A stretch of 64,000 bases of DNA from Pseudomonas fluorescens (lineage in GTDB: Bacteria; Pseudomonadota; Gammaproteobacteria; Pseudomonadales; Pseudomonadaceae), in the NCBI RefSeq assembly GCF_900215245.1, contig NZ_LT907842.1:4836001-4900000 (forward strand), written 5' to 3'. The notes beneath the pieces were generated by a model. The model was not told the DNA's origin. It was given only the letters and a program-made list of their open reading frames with translations, and searched no databases. A program made the position numbers and the translations under genes. This document shows, piece after piece, positions 39,001 to 63,500 of this stretch; the stretch's first letter is position 1; every line of letters starts with the position of its first letter.

Positions 39001-39762
39001 GAGGCGCTGCTCAGCGCGGGCCTGGATGAAGAGGCAGCGGCGAAACAGGCCGGCTGGCGCATCTTTGGCGCCAAGCCTGGCGCCTACGGCGCGGGCGTAC
39101 AGGGTGCGATTGATGGTCGCTTGTGGCAGAGCCGCGAGGATTTGGCCGAGGTCTACCTGAACTGGGGCGGCTATGCGTATGGCGGTGCCGACGAAGGCAC
39201 TGCCGCCCGCGAACAGTTCGCCCAGCGCCTGAGCCAGGTGCAGGCGGTCCTGCAGAACCAGGACAACCGCGAGCACGACCTGCTCGATTCCAACGACTAC
39301 TACCAATTCCAGGGCGGCATGCTCGCCGCCGTGGAAACCCTGAGCGGTGACAAGGCCGCCAGCTATCATGGCGACCATAGCCAGCCGGACCTGCCCAGGA
39401 TCCGTACCCTGAAGGAAGAGCTGAACCGGGTTATCCGTTCCCGTGCCGCCAACCCCAAATGGATCGAAGGCGTGAAGCGCCATGGCTATAAAGGCGCGTT
39501 CGAAATGGCCGCGACGGTGGACAATCTGTTCGCGTTCGACGCCACCACTGCGCTGATTGATGATCACCAATACGCCTTGCTCGCCGACGCCTATTTGCTC
39601 GACCCTGACACCCGGGCGTTTGTGCAGCAGCACAACCCCGATGCCCTGCGCGACATGACCGAGCGTATGCTCGAAGCCCAGCAGCGCGGCATGTGGCAAG
39701 CGCCGGGCGCGTATCGCGAGGCGTTGGAAAACCTGTTGCTGGACATAGAAGAAGACAGCTGA
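36001..39762 (+). CDS. cobN: Cobaltochelatase subunit CobN
   Basis: This 1253-residue protein is the large subunit of the aerobic ATP-dependent cobaltochelatase, which inserts Co2+ into hydrogenobyrinate a,c-diamide. It contains the CobN/BchH core [20 protein letters not shown] near residue 550 and [20 protein letters not shown] after it. The C-terminal part has [20 protein letters not shown] and [20 protein letters not shown]. Length is normal for CobN. It lies between cobW and a ChlI-type ATPase, whose ATG overlaps its TGA by one base. Confidence 0.95.
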   Translation: [1253 protein letters not shown]

Positions 39763-40760
39763 TGACTGATATTGCGCATTTCCCGCTGTCCGCCGTGGTC
39801 GGCGCCGACGACTTGAAACTGGCCCTGTGCCTCACCGCCATCGACCCGAAAATCGGCGGCGTGCTGATCGAAGGCCCGCGCGGCATGGCCAAGTCCACGT
39901 TGGCCCGAGGCCTGGCGGATTTGTTGGCCAGCGGGCAGTTTGTCACCTTGCCGTTGGGCGCTACCGAAGAGCGGCTGGTGGGCACGTTGGATCTGGACGC
40001 AGCGCTGGGCGAAGGCCGCGCGCAATTTTCCCCCGGCGTCCTGGCCAAGGCTGACGGCGGCGTGCTGTACGTTGATGAAGTCAACTTACTGCCTGATCAC
40101 CTGGTGGACCTGCTGCTCGATGTGGCCGCCAGCGGCACCAACCTGATCGAGCGCGACGGCATTTCCCACCGGCATTCGGCACGCTTTGTATTGATCGGCA
40201 CCATGAACCCGGAAGAGGGCGAGTTGCGCCCGCAACTGCTCGACCGCTTTGGCTTCAATGTGGCCTTGAGCGGGCAAACCCTGCCCACCGAGCGCGGGCA
40301 GATTATCCGCCGCCGCCTGGATTTCGACAGCGATCCTGCCGCGTTTTGCAGCCAATGGGCTACGCAGCAAGCCGCCTTGCGCGATCGCTGCACCCAGGCG
40401 CGGGCGCGGCTCGACAGCATTGCCTTGGATGATCAGGCATTGGCGCAGATCACTGAGCGCTGTTTTGCCGCCGGTGTCGATGGCTTGCGCGCAGACCTTG
40501 TGTGGTTGCGCGGCGCGCGCGCCCATGCAGCCTGGCGCGGCGCGGGCGCTATCGCCGAGGAAGATATCGACACCGTGGCCGAATTTGCCTTGCGTCATCG
40601 TCGCCAGGTGCAGACGCCTCCGGCGAGCCCGCCCGATAAAGGCCAGGCGCCACAACCTTCGGACAGCTCACCCGGCCAAGGCCAATGGGGCGCTATGCCC
40701 GCAGCGCCGTTGCCCACGGGCGCGCGCCGGGATGTGCCCACCTGGCCAAAAAAGCCCTAG
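39762..40760 (+). CDS. ChlI-type AAA+ ATPase subunit of the chelatase
   Basis: This 332-residue protein matches the magnesium chelatase ATPase subunit ChlI/BchI. Walker A is GPRGMAKSTLARGLADLL, Walker B is GGVLYVDEVNLL, and sensor and arginine-finger regions follow (VLIGTMNPEEGELRPQLLDR). In Pseudomonas, which commonly has cobN next to chlI/chlD-like genes, this pair is believed to replace CobS/CobT. The C-terminal 60 residues are Pro/Ser/Gly-rich and probably form a linker. The last 76 bp overlap the next gene in another frame. Confidence 0.9.
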   Translation: MTDIAHFPLSAVVGADDLKLALCLTAIDPKIGGVLIEGPRGMAKSTLARGLADLLASGQFVTLPLGATEERLVGTLDLDAALGEGRAQFSPGVLAKADGGVLYVDEVNLLPDHLVDLLLDVAASGTNLIERDGISHRHSARFVLIGTMNPEEGELRPQLLDRFGFNVALSGQTLPTERGQIIRRRLDFDSDPAAFCSQWATQQAALRDRCTQARARLDSIALDDQALAQITERCFAAGVDGLRADLVWLRGARAHAAWRGAGAIAEEDIDTVAEFALRHRRQVQTPPASPPDKGQAPQPSDSSPGQGQWGAMPAAPLPTGARRDVPTWPKKP

Positions 40761-41425
40761 GCATTCGCCCCCGACCTGACGCGGGGGCGGATGCCCGGCC
40801 CAAGGCGGGGCGACTGGAAAAAGGCAGGCATGGCAAAGCGCGTAGCGCACCGTTTGGTTCGATCAACTGGCCGGGCACCTTGCTCGGTGGTCGCCCGCAA
40901 ACCCGTGAGGATTTGGTGTACCACCTGCGCAGTCGTGCAGCCCATGAGTTGTGGCTGGTGATTGTCGATGCCTCGGCGTCCACCCGGCGCCATGGTGCGT
41001 TGAGTGACGCCAAAGGCTTGCTCGCCCAGTTGTTTGATGACGCGTATCGGCAACGGGCGCGCATGGCGTTACTGACGGCCAGCGGGCACGTGCCCAAATG
41101 GCAGGTGCAGGGGTTGAAAGCCGCCAAGGGCCTGACCGATTGGCTCGCTCAACTCGGTGCCGGCGGCGGCACGCCGTTGCTGGCGGCGCTGTCCGAAGCC
41201 GGGCATTGGCTGCACGCGCGGCGCAAGCGCTACCCGGCGGAGCAGCAGCGTTTGCTGGTAATTACCGATGGGCGGCTCAAAGATATCGCCGGATTAGCGG
41301 CGCTCGAGTGCCCGGGATTACTGGTGGATATCGAGCGCGGCCCGATCCAGCTCGGACGCGCCCAACAGCTGGCGCTTGCGTTGCAGTTGGACTATCGGCA
41401 TATCGACAGCGTGCCGCTGCAATAA
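40685..41425 (+). CDS. ChlD-type VWA-domain subunit of the chelatase
   Basis: This 246-residue protein has a von Willebrand factor A domain with MIDAS residues in LVIVDASASTRRHGALSDAK, a threonine in GAGGGTPLLAALSEAG and the aspartate in RLLVITDGRLKD. It corresponds to the C-terminal part of ChlD/BchD, with the AAA+ half absent. The first 55 residues are basic and low in complexity. The start at 40685 lies inside the previous gene; no better in-frame start is seen. It is the last gene of the cobalamin operon. Confidence 0.82.
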   Translation: MGRYARSAVAHGRAPGCAHLAKKALGIRPRPDAGADARPKAGRLEKGRHGKARSAPFGSINWPGTLLGGRPQTREDLVYHLRSRAAHELWLVIVDASASTRRHGALSDAKGLLAQLFDDAYRQRARMALLTASGHVPKWQVQGLKAAKGLTDWLAQLGAGGGTPLLAALSEAGHWLHARRKRYPAEQQRLLVITDGRLKDIAGLAALECPGLLVDIERGPIQLGRAQQLALALQLDYRHIDSVPLQ

Positions 41426-41632
41426 AAGTGAACGTTCCCTGATTCCCGCTTGTCCCCGCTTCCCATGTCACCCCCCGCCTGCCAAATCCCTTAATTTTTC
41501 AAGCCTGCCGGAAGCCGCTCCTGGCCCCCGGCTGTGCCCGCGATTTTATCAGGGCGCCCAGCACACCCGATGCAAGCGGCAGCTGAAAACGGACTTTCTC
41601 CTCAACCGTGACTTATCAGGCAGGTTACCCCC

Positions 41633-54540
<12,908 letters not shown>

Positions 54541-54544
<4 letters not shown>

Positions 54545-57500
54545 GTATTCTTGAGCTATTGGCGACGCTGAAAACCAAGGACATCCAACTGGCGCTCAAG
54601 GGCGAGCAGTTGTCGGTGCAAGGCAATAAACAAGCGTTGAGCGACCCGGCGATCCTTGCCGCGTTGCGCGAACACAAACCCGGGCTTATCGCGTTGATCC
54701 AGGCCGGGGAGTATTCGGCGAGCAAGGCCGGTGAAGTCGAGGTGCCAGCCAATGCGATACCGGCCGGTGCCGAGCGCATCACGCCGGGCATGCTGACCTT
54801 GTCGACGCTGAGCCAGGACGAGATCGACCGTATCGTCTCGACCGTCGACGGCGGCGTGGCGAATATCCAGGATATCTACCCGCTGGCGCCCTTGCAGGAA
54901 GGCATTCTGTTCCACCACGTCAGCGCCGAACAGGGTGACCCGTATGTGATGCAGTCGCAGTTCGCGTTTGACAACCTGGCGCGCTTCGAGGCATTTGCCC
55001 AGGCCTTGCAAACCGTGATGGACCGCCATGACATCCTGCGCACAGGCGTGGTCTGGGACGGCTTGCAGGAACCCTCGCAAGTGGTCTGGCGCCAGGCGCG
55101 CCTGCCGGTGCAGGCCCTTCAGCTCGACCCGGCGTGCGGCGACATCGCCGCGCAATTGCACGCGCTGTTCGACGCCCGCCACTATCGCCTCGACGTCACG
55201 CAGGCGCCGCTGCTGCGCCTGGTACGTGCCGACGACCCGCTGAATCAGCGGATCGTCGCGACCCTGCTGTTCCACCATATGGCCCTCGACCACAGTGCCC
55301 TTGAAGTGGTGTGCCACGAACTGCAGGCGTGCCTGTTGGGGCAGGGCGCAGCGCTGGGCCGGCCCGTGCCGTTTCGCAACTATGTGGCCCAGGCGCGGCT
55401 GGGCATCAGCGAGCAGGAACATGAACAGTTCTTTCGCCAGATGCTCGGCGATATCAGCGAGCCGACGTTGCCGTTTGGGTTGCAGGATGTGCAGGGCGAT
55501 GCCCGCGGCATCGCTGAAGTCAGCCTGCCATTGGCGCCGGCGTTGGCGCAGCGCTTGCGCGCGCAAGCCCGGCAACTCGGTGTGAGTGCCGCCAGCCTGT
55601 TCCACCTGGGCTGGGCCCAGGTGTTGGGGGTGTTGGCGGGCAAAGAACAGGTGGTATTCGGCACCGTCCTGATGGGCCGCATGCAAGGCAGTCATGACAC
55701 CGATCGGGCGCTGGGGATTTTCATCAACACGCTGCCGTTTCGCGTGGACGTGGGCAGCCAGGACGTGCGCACCGGGGTCAAGGCCACCCATGCACGGCTG
55801 ACCACCTTGCTGCGCCATGAGCACGCCGCCTTGGCGCTGGCCCAGCGTTGCAGCGGCGTGGCGGCGCCGACGCCGCTGTTCAGTGCGCTGCTCAATTACC
55901 GTCACAGTGCGCCGGCGGCCGATAACGCGGCGGCGTCGGCCTGGCAAGGGATCGTCGCGCTCAGCGCCGAAGAACGCACCAACTACCCGCTGACCTTGAG
56001 TGTGGATGACCTCGGTGACGGCTTTGGCTTGAGCCTGCTTGCCAGCACCTTGGTCGACCCGCAGCGCGTCTGCGCCTACCTGGAAACCGCCCTGGACAAC
56101 CTGGTGACCGCGCTGGAGCAAGCGCCGCAGACGGCCCTTCACCATGTGTCGGTGGTGCCTGCCGCCGAGCGACAACAACTGCTGGAGCAGTTCAACGCCA
56201 CTCAGGCGCATTTCCCGCAGGGCACCACGTTGCATGCGCGCATCGAAGCCCAGGCCGCGCGCACACCCGAGGCCATCGCCGCGGTGCACCAGGGCCGCCA
56301 ACTGAGCTACGCCGAGCTGAACCAGCAAGCCAACCTGCTGGCCCATCACCTGCTGGCGTTGGGCGTCAAACCGGATGACCGCGTGGCCATCGTCGCCCGT
56401 CGTGGCCTGGATACCCTGGCCGGGTTGCTGGCGATCCTCAAGGCCGGAGCCTGTTATGTGCCGGTCGACCCGTCCCACCCGGCCGAGCGCCTGAATTATC
56501 TGCTGACCGACAGTGCGCCGGTGGCGGTGTTGACCCAGCACGCTCTGCTGGAGCGCCTGCCTGCCCTTGATGTGCCGGTGATCAACCTGGATCGCTTCAC
56601 CTGGCAGCACCATTCGGCGAGTAACCCCAAGGCCGCCGCGACCGCGTCGAACCTCGCCTATGTGATCTACACCTCCGGCTCCACCGGCCTGCCCAAAGGC
56701 GTGATGGTCGAACACCACACGGTGGCCAATCTGGTGGACTGGCACTGCCGTGCCTTTGACCTGTGTGCCGGGCGCCACACCGCCAGCGTCGCCGGTTTCG
56801 GCTTTGATGCGATGGCCTGGGAAGTGTGGCCGGCGCTGTGTGTCGGCGCGACCTTGCACCTGCCGCCCGCCGATGAAGGGGCGCAAGACGTCGACGCCTT
56901 GCTGGCCTGGTGGTGCGCGCAGCCGCTGGACGTGTGCTTCCTGCCCACGCCGGTGGCCGAGTACGCGTTCAGCCAACAGATCGAACACCCCACGCTGCGC
57001 ACCTTGCTGATCGGCGGCGATCGCCTGCGCCAGTTCGCGCGTGCCCAGCGTTTCGAGTTGATCAACAACTACGGCCCCACGGAGGCCACGGTGGTTGCCA
57101 CTTCCGGCAAGGTCGAGGCCGGGCAGCCGTTGCATATCGGTAAACCTGTCGCCAATGCCACGGTGTACGTGCTGGATGAACAACAACGGCCGGTGCCATT
57201 GGGGGTGGCCGGTGAGTTGTATGTGGGCGGCAAGGGCGTGGCGCGCGGTTATTTGAATCGCCCGGAACTGACCGCCGAACGTTTCCTGCAGGACCCGTTC
57301 AACCCCGGCCGCATGTACCGCACGGGTGACCTTGCGCGCTGGTTGCCGGACGGCACTCTCGAGTACCTGGGGCGCAATGATGACCAGGTGAAAATCCGCG
57401 GCGTGCGCATTGAGTTGGGCGAGATCGAAACCCAGCTCAACCAGTTGCCGGGGATTCAGGAGGCCGTGGTGCTGGTCCGTGAGGATCGCCTGGTGGCTTA

Positions 57501-60500
57501 CTTCACTGAACATGCGCAGCTCGACCCGTTGGCCGTCGGTGATATCCGCGCCCATCTGGTGGCGCACCTGCCCGACTATATGGTGCCGGTTGCCTATGTG
57601 AAGCTTGACGCGCTGCCCCTGACCGCCAACGGCAAACTCGACCGCAACGCCCTGCCGGCGCCGGATAGGGCCGCCGTGTTTACCCGCGAATACGAGTCAC
57701 CCGAGGGCGAAATCGAAAGCGTGCTCGCCCAGATCTGGGCCGATGTGCTGCACGTAGAACGTGTCGGGCGCCGCGATCACTTCTTTGAACTGGGCGGGCA
57801 CTCGCTGCTGGCGATGCGCATGGTGTCGCAGGTGCGCCAGCGCCTCGGGGTTGAACTGAACCTCGGCGACCTGTTTGCCAATGCCGAACTGGCGGCGGTC
57901 GCCGAGGTGCTGGCCCGCTCGGGGCGCAGCACGTTGCCGGACATCCTCCCGGCCAACCGTGACGAACCTGTGCCGTTGTCCTTCGCCCAGCAGCGCCTGT
58001 GGTTCCTGGCGCTGATGGAAGGTGCCAACACGGCCTACAACATCCCTATCGGCTTGCGTTTGCGCGGGCAGTTGCATGTCGAGGCCTTGCAACGGGCGCT
58101 GGCGCGTATCGTTGCGCGCCACGAAACCCTGCGCAGTCGTTTTGCCCAGCAAGGCGATGACGCCCACGTGCTGATCATGCCTGCCGAAGACGTGCTGCCC
58201 CTGCAAGTGCAGGACCTGCGCCGTCACCCGCAACCCCAGCAGGCGTTGGATGCGTTGATCCACGGCGAGGCCTCGGCGCCGTTTGACCTGGAGCGCGGCC
58301 CGTTGCTGCGCGGGCGACTGGTGGTGATGGCGGACGAGCACCATGTGCTGTTGCTGACCCTGCACCATATCGTCTCCGATGGCTGGTCGATGGGCGTGCT
58401 GACCCGCGAACTGATGGCGCTGTATCAAGCCTTCAGCCACGGCCAGCCCGACCCGTTGCCGCCGTTACCAATTCAATACGGCGACTTTGCCGTGTGGCAG
58501 CGCTTGTGGCTCAGTGGTGAAGTGCTGCAGCGCCAGAGCCGTTATTGGCAGCAAGCCCTGGCCGGTGCGCCGGCCTTGCTCACGCTGCCCACCGACCGCC
58601 CGCGCCCGGCGCAGCAGGACTATGCCGGCAGCAGCGTCGCAGTGCGCCTGGATGAACGCCTCACCGCCGGGCTCAAGGCCTTGAGCCAACGGCACGGCAC
58701 CACGCTGTACATGACCTTGATGAGTGCCTGGGCCTCGCTGTTGGCGCGGTTGTCCGGGCAACACGACGTGGTGATTGGCTCGCCGGTGGCCAACCGCAAT
58801 CGCAGCGAAATCGAAGGGTTGATCGGCCTGTTCGTCAACACCCTGGCGGTGCGCATCGACACGTCGGGCGAATTGAGCACCGAGGCGTTGCTGGCGCGGG
58901 TCAAGGCGCTCACGCTGCACGCCCAGGCCCACCAGGACTTGCCGTTCGAGCAGGTGGTGGAAATCACCCGGCCGCTGCGCAGCCTGGCCCATAGCCCGGT
59001 GTTCCAGACGTTGCTGACCTGGCAGGACAGCAGCGCGCCGATCCTCGCGCTGGGTGATCTGGCCCTGGAAGGCATCGTCGAGAACAGCCACTTTGCCAAG
59101 TTCGACCTGTCGCTGAACCTCGGCGAAGTGCAGGGCAGCATTCTCGGTGCGCTGGAATATGCCGTGGCACTTTTTGATGAATCGACCGTGCAGCGTTATG
59201 CCGGCTACTTCACCCGCGTGCTGCAGGCCATGGTCGATAACGACCAGGCGGTGCTGGAGCATGTACCGCTGGTGGGTGAACGTGAGCGTCAGCAGCTGCT
59301 GTTCGATTTCAACGCCACCGCCGTCAGTTACAACCTTGAGCAGACCTTGCACGGGATGTTCGAGGCGCAGGTGGCGCGCACGCCGCATGCGGTGGCGGTC
59401 AAGGCGGGCGAGCAGCACCTGACCTATGCCGAGCTGAACGCGCAGGCTAATCAGTTGGCCCGTCACCTGCAGGCGCTGGGCGTACAGGCGGATTCGCGCG
59501 TGGCGATCTGCGTCGAGCGGGGCCTGGAGATGGTCATCGGCTTGTATGCGATTCTCAAGGCTGGCGCGGCGTATGTGCCGCTGGATCCGACCTATCCCCA
59601 CGAACGCATTACCTACATGGTGCAGGACAGCGCGCCGGCAGTGGTGCTGGCCCAAGCGGCTACACGTGGCTTGTTGGGCGAGGTGGCAGTGGTCGATCTG
59701 CACCAGCCGACCTGGATGCATCAACCCGTCGACAACCTCGGCGTCCAGGGCGTGAGCGCCTATGTAATCTACACCTCCGGCTCCACCGGCCAGCCCAAAG
59801 GCGTGATCAACGACCATGCCGGTGTGGTCAATCGCCTGCTGTGGATGCAAGACGCTTATGGGCTTACGGCGCAGGACACCGTGCTGCAGAAAACCCCGTT
59901 CAGTTTTGACGTGTCGGTGTGGGAATTCTTCTGGCCGCTGTTTACCGGCGCACGGTTGGTAATGGCGCGCCCAGGCGGGCATAAAGACCCGGTGTACCTG
60001 TGCGAAGTGATTGCCACCGAACACATCACCACCGTGCATTTCGTCCCCTCAATGCTCGATGTGTTCCTCGCCCATGGCGATGTGACTCAGGCCGCCGGGC
60101 TGGTACGCGTGATGTGCAGCGGTGAAGCCTTGCCGGGCAGCCTGGTGCGCCGGTTTAAACAACAGCTTCCAGGCAGTGCGCTGCATAACCTGTATGGCCC
60201 GACCGAAGCCGCTGTCGATGTGACGGCGTGGAACTGCGCAGGCGCGGTGACGCCGGACAATACGCCGATCGGCAAACCCATCGCCAATACACGCATGTAT
60301 GTGCTCGATAGTCAGTTGCAGCCGGTGCCGTTGGGCGTGGTGGGCGAGCTGTTCATCGGCGGCGTGCAAGTGGCGCGGGGCTATCTGAACCGGCCGGAGT
60401 TGACCGCCGAGCGTTTCCTCGACGACCCGTTCACCCACGGCCGGATGTACCGCACCGGTGACGTCGGGCGCTACCTGGTCGACGGCACTCTCGAGTACCT

Positions 60501-63500
60501 GGGGCGCAATGATGACCAGGTGAAGATCCGTGGTTTGCGTATTGAACTGGGCGAAATCCAGGCGCGACTGCTGGAACATCCGCAGGTCAACGAAGCGGCG
60601 GTGGTCGCCCGCGAAGAACGGCTGGTCACCTATTACACCGGCACTCACAGTGACATCGACGGCCTGCGCAGCCACCTGCTGCAGCACCTGCCTGAGTTCA
60701 TGGTGCCGGCGATATTCGTGCACCTGGATGGGCTGCCGCTGAGCCCCAACGGCAAGCTCGACCGCAAGGCCTTGCCGGCGCCGGGCCTGGATTCCCGGGT
60801 GGTACGCGCATACGAGGCGCCTCAAGGTGATACCGAAATCGCCCTGGCCAGCCTGTGGGCCGAATTGCTCAATGTGGAGCGCGTGGGCCGTCACGACAAC
60901 TTCTTTGAACTGGGCGGGCATTCATTGCTGGCGGTCAGCCTGATGGGCCGGATGCGCCGCCTCGGGTGGTCGGCGGATGTGAAAGTGCTGTTTGGTCAGC
61001 CGACACTGGCCGCCCTGGCGGCAGCGCTGGGCGGTGGTCGCGAAGTCGCGGTGCCGGCCAACCGCATTGCCGCTGATTGCACCCACATCACGCCGGACAT
61101 GCTGGCGCTGATCCGGTTGGACCCGGCGGCCATCGAGCGCATTCTCGCCGGCATCCCCGGCGGTGCGGCGAATGTGCAGGACATCTACCCGCTGGCGCCC
61201 TTGCAGGTGGGCATTCTTTATCACCACCGCGCCGTGCTGGAGGGTGACGCTTATCTGCTGCAGGCGCAGTTCGCCTTTGACAACCTGCTGCGCCTGCAAG
61301 CCTTCACTCGGGCGTTGCAGGCGGTGATCCGGCGGCATGACATCCTGCGTTCATCCTTCCATTGGGACGGCCTGGAAGAGCCGGTGCAGGTGGTTTGGCG
61401 TGAAGCCTCGTTACGCGTCGAAACCGGCCCGTTGCCGCAACGCCTGGACCTCGCCCAAGCCCCGTTGATGCGCTTGGTGTATACGCAAGAGCCCCAGCGG
61501 GTGGTCGCCACGTTGCTGTTCCATCACTTAGTGATGGACCACCTTGCGCTGGAAATCCTGCAGCATGAAATGCAGGCATTTCTGTTGGGGCAAGAGGCCG
61601 AGCTGGGCACGCCGGTGCCGTATCGCAACTATGTCGCGCAGACCCGCCTGGGGGTTGATGATCACGAGGCGTTCTTTTGCGAGATGCTGGGTGAGATCGA
61701 CGCACCCACCGAGGTCGAACACCTGGGCGCCGCTGAAAAAGCTCAGCGGGCGGTTGAGCCTCAGTTGAGCCAGCGCCTGCGTGCCCAGGCGCGCCAAGCG
61801 GGTGTCAGTGCCGCCAGCCTGCTGCATGTGGCCTGGGCCCATGTGTTGGGCAAAGTCAGCGGCCGCGAACAGGTGGTGTTCGGCACGGTGCTGCTCGGTC
61901 GCCTGCAAGGGGGCGAAGGCGCCGAACGGGCCATGGGGGTGTTTATCAACACCTTGCCGTTGCGGGTCGACCTGGGCCAACACTCGGTGCACACCACGCT
62001 GCGTGCAACCCATGCACGGCTGACTCAACTGCTCAGCCATGAACATGCGCCGCTGGCGCTGGCCCAACGTTGCAGCGCGGTGCCGGTGGCGACACCGTTG
62101 TTCAGCGTGCTGTTCAACTACCGTCACAGTGCGCCGCAAGCCGGTGGCGTGGCGGCGGCATGGCAGGGCATTCAGTTGCTCAAGGCCGAGGAACACACCA
62201 ATTACGCGCTGTCGGTGAGCGTTGATGACCTGGGCGATGGCTTGCGCCTTGAAGCCATGGGGCCGGGGGCTCGACGTTTGTGTGACTACCTGCACGCGGC
62301 CCTTGAACAGGTGGTGGAGGCGCTGGAGCACAACCGTGAAGTCGCCATCGGCTGCCTGCCGATTCTGGCGGCCGCTGAACGCCAGCAGTTGGCGGACTTC
62401 AACGCCACGACCCGCGCGTTCCCCCGCGAACACACGGTGCAGCGCCTGTTCGAAGCCCAGGCCCAGGCCCGCCCGGATGCCTTGGCGGCGTTGCACGGCG
62501 AGCACCTCCTTGGGTACGGCGAACTGAATACGCGCGCCAACCGTCTGGCTCATCACTTACTGAGCCTGGGCGTGCGTCCTGCCGATAACGTGGCGATCCT
62601 GCTCCCGCGTTCGTTGGACCTGCTGGTCAGCCAGCTGGCGATCCTCAAATGCGCCGCCGCCTATGTGCCGCTGGACATCAACGCGCCCGCCGAGCGCCAG
62701 GGCTTTATGGTGCAGGACAGCGGCGCGAGCTGGGTGATTACCCGCAGCGATACCGCCATCGAGTACCCGGCGCGGCGCCTCGACCTGGACAGCCTGGCGC
62801 TTGACCCGCAACCGAGCCACAACCCGGACGTGTCGCAGTCCTCGGACAGCGTGGCGTACATCATGTACACCTCCGGCTCCACCGGCACGCCGAAGGGCGT
62901 GTTGGTGCCGCATCGCGGCATCACGCGCCTGGTGCTTAATAACGGCTACGCCGACTTCAATGCCGCCGACCGCGTGGCGTTTGCCTCCAACCCAGCGTTC
63001 GATGCGAGCACCATGGACGTGTGGGGCCCGCTGCTGAACGGCGGCCAGGTGCAGGTTGTCGACCACGCCATATTGCTCGACCCAGTGGCTTTCGGGCGGG
63101 CGTTGAGCGGGGCGACGGTGCTCTTCGTCACCACGGCGTTGTTCAACCAGTACGTGCAGATGATTCCCGAGGCCCTGGCCGGCTTGCGCATGCTGTTGTG
63201 CGGCGGCGAACGTGGCGACCCGGCGGCGTTCCGCAGCCTGCTGGCGCAGGCGCCCGCATTGCGCCTGGTGCATTGCTATGGGCCGACGGAAACCACCACT
63301 TACGCCAGCACCTATGAAGTGCGCGCGATCGCCGATGACGCCGACAGCGTGCCCGTGGGGCGGCCAATTTCCAACACGCAAATCCATGTGCTGGATGCGC
63401 AATTGCAGGCGGTGCCGCTGGGCGTGACCGGTGAGATTTGCATCGGTGGTGACGGCGTGGCCAAGGGGTATTTGAACCGGCCGGAGCTGACCGCGGAAAA

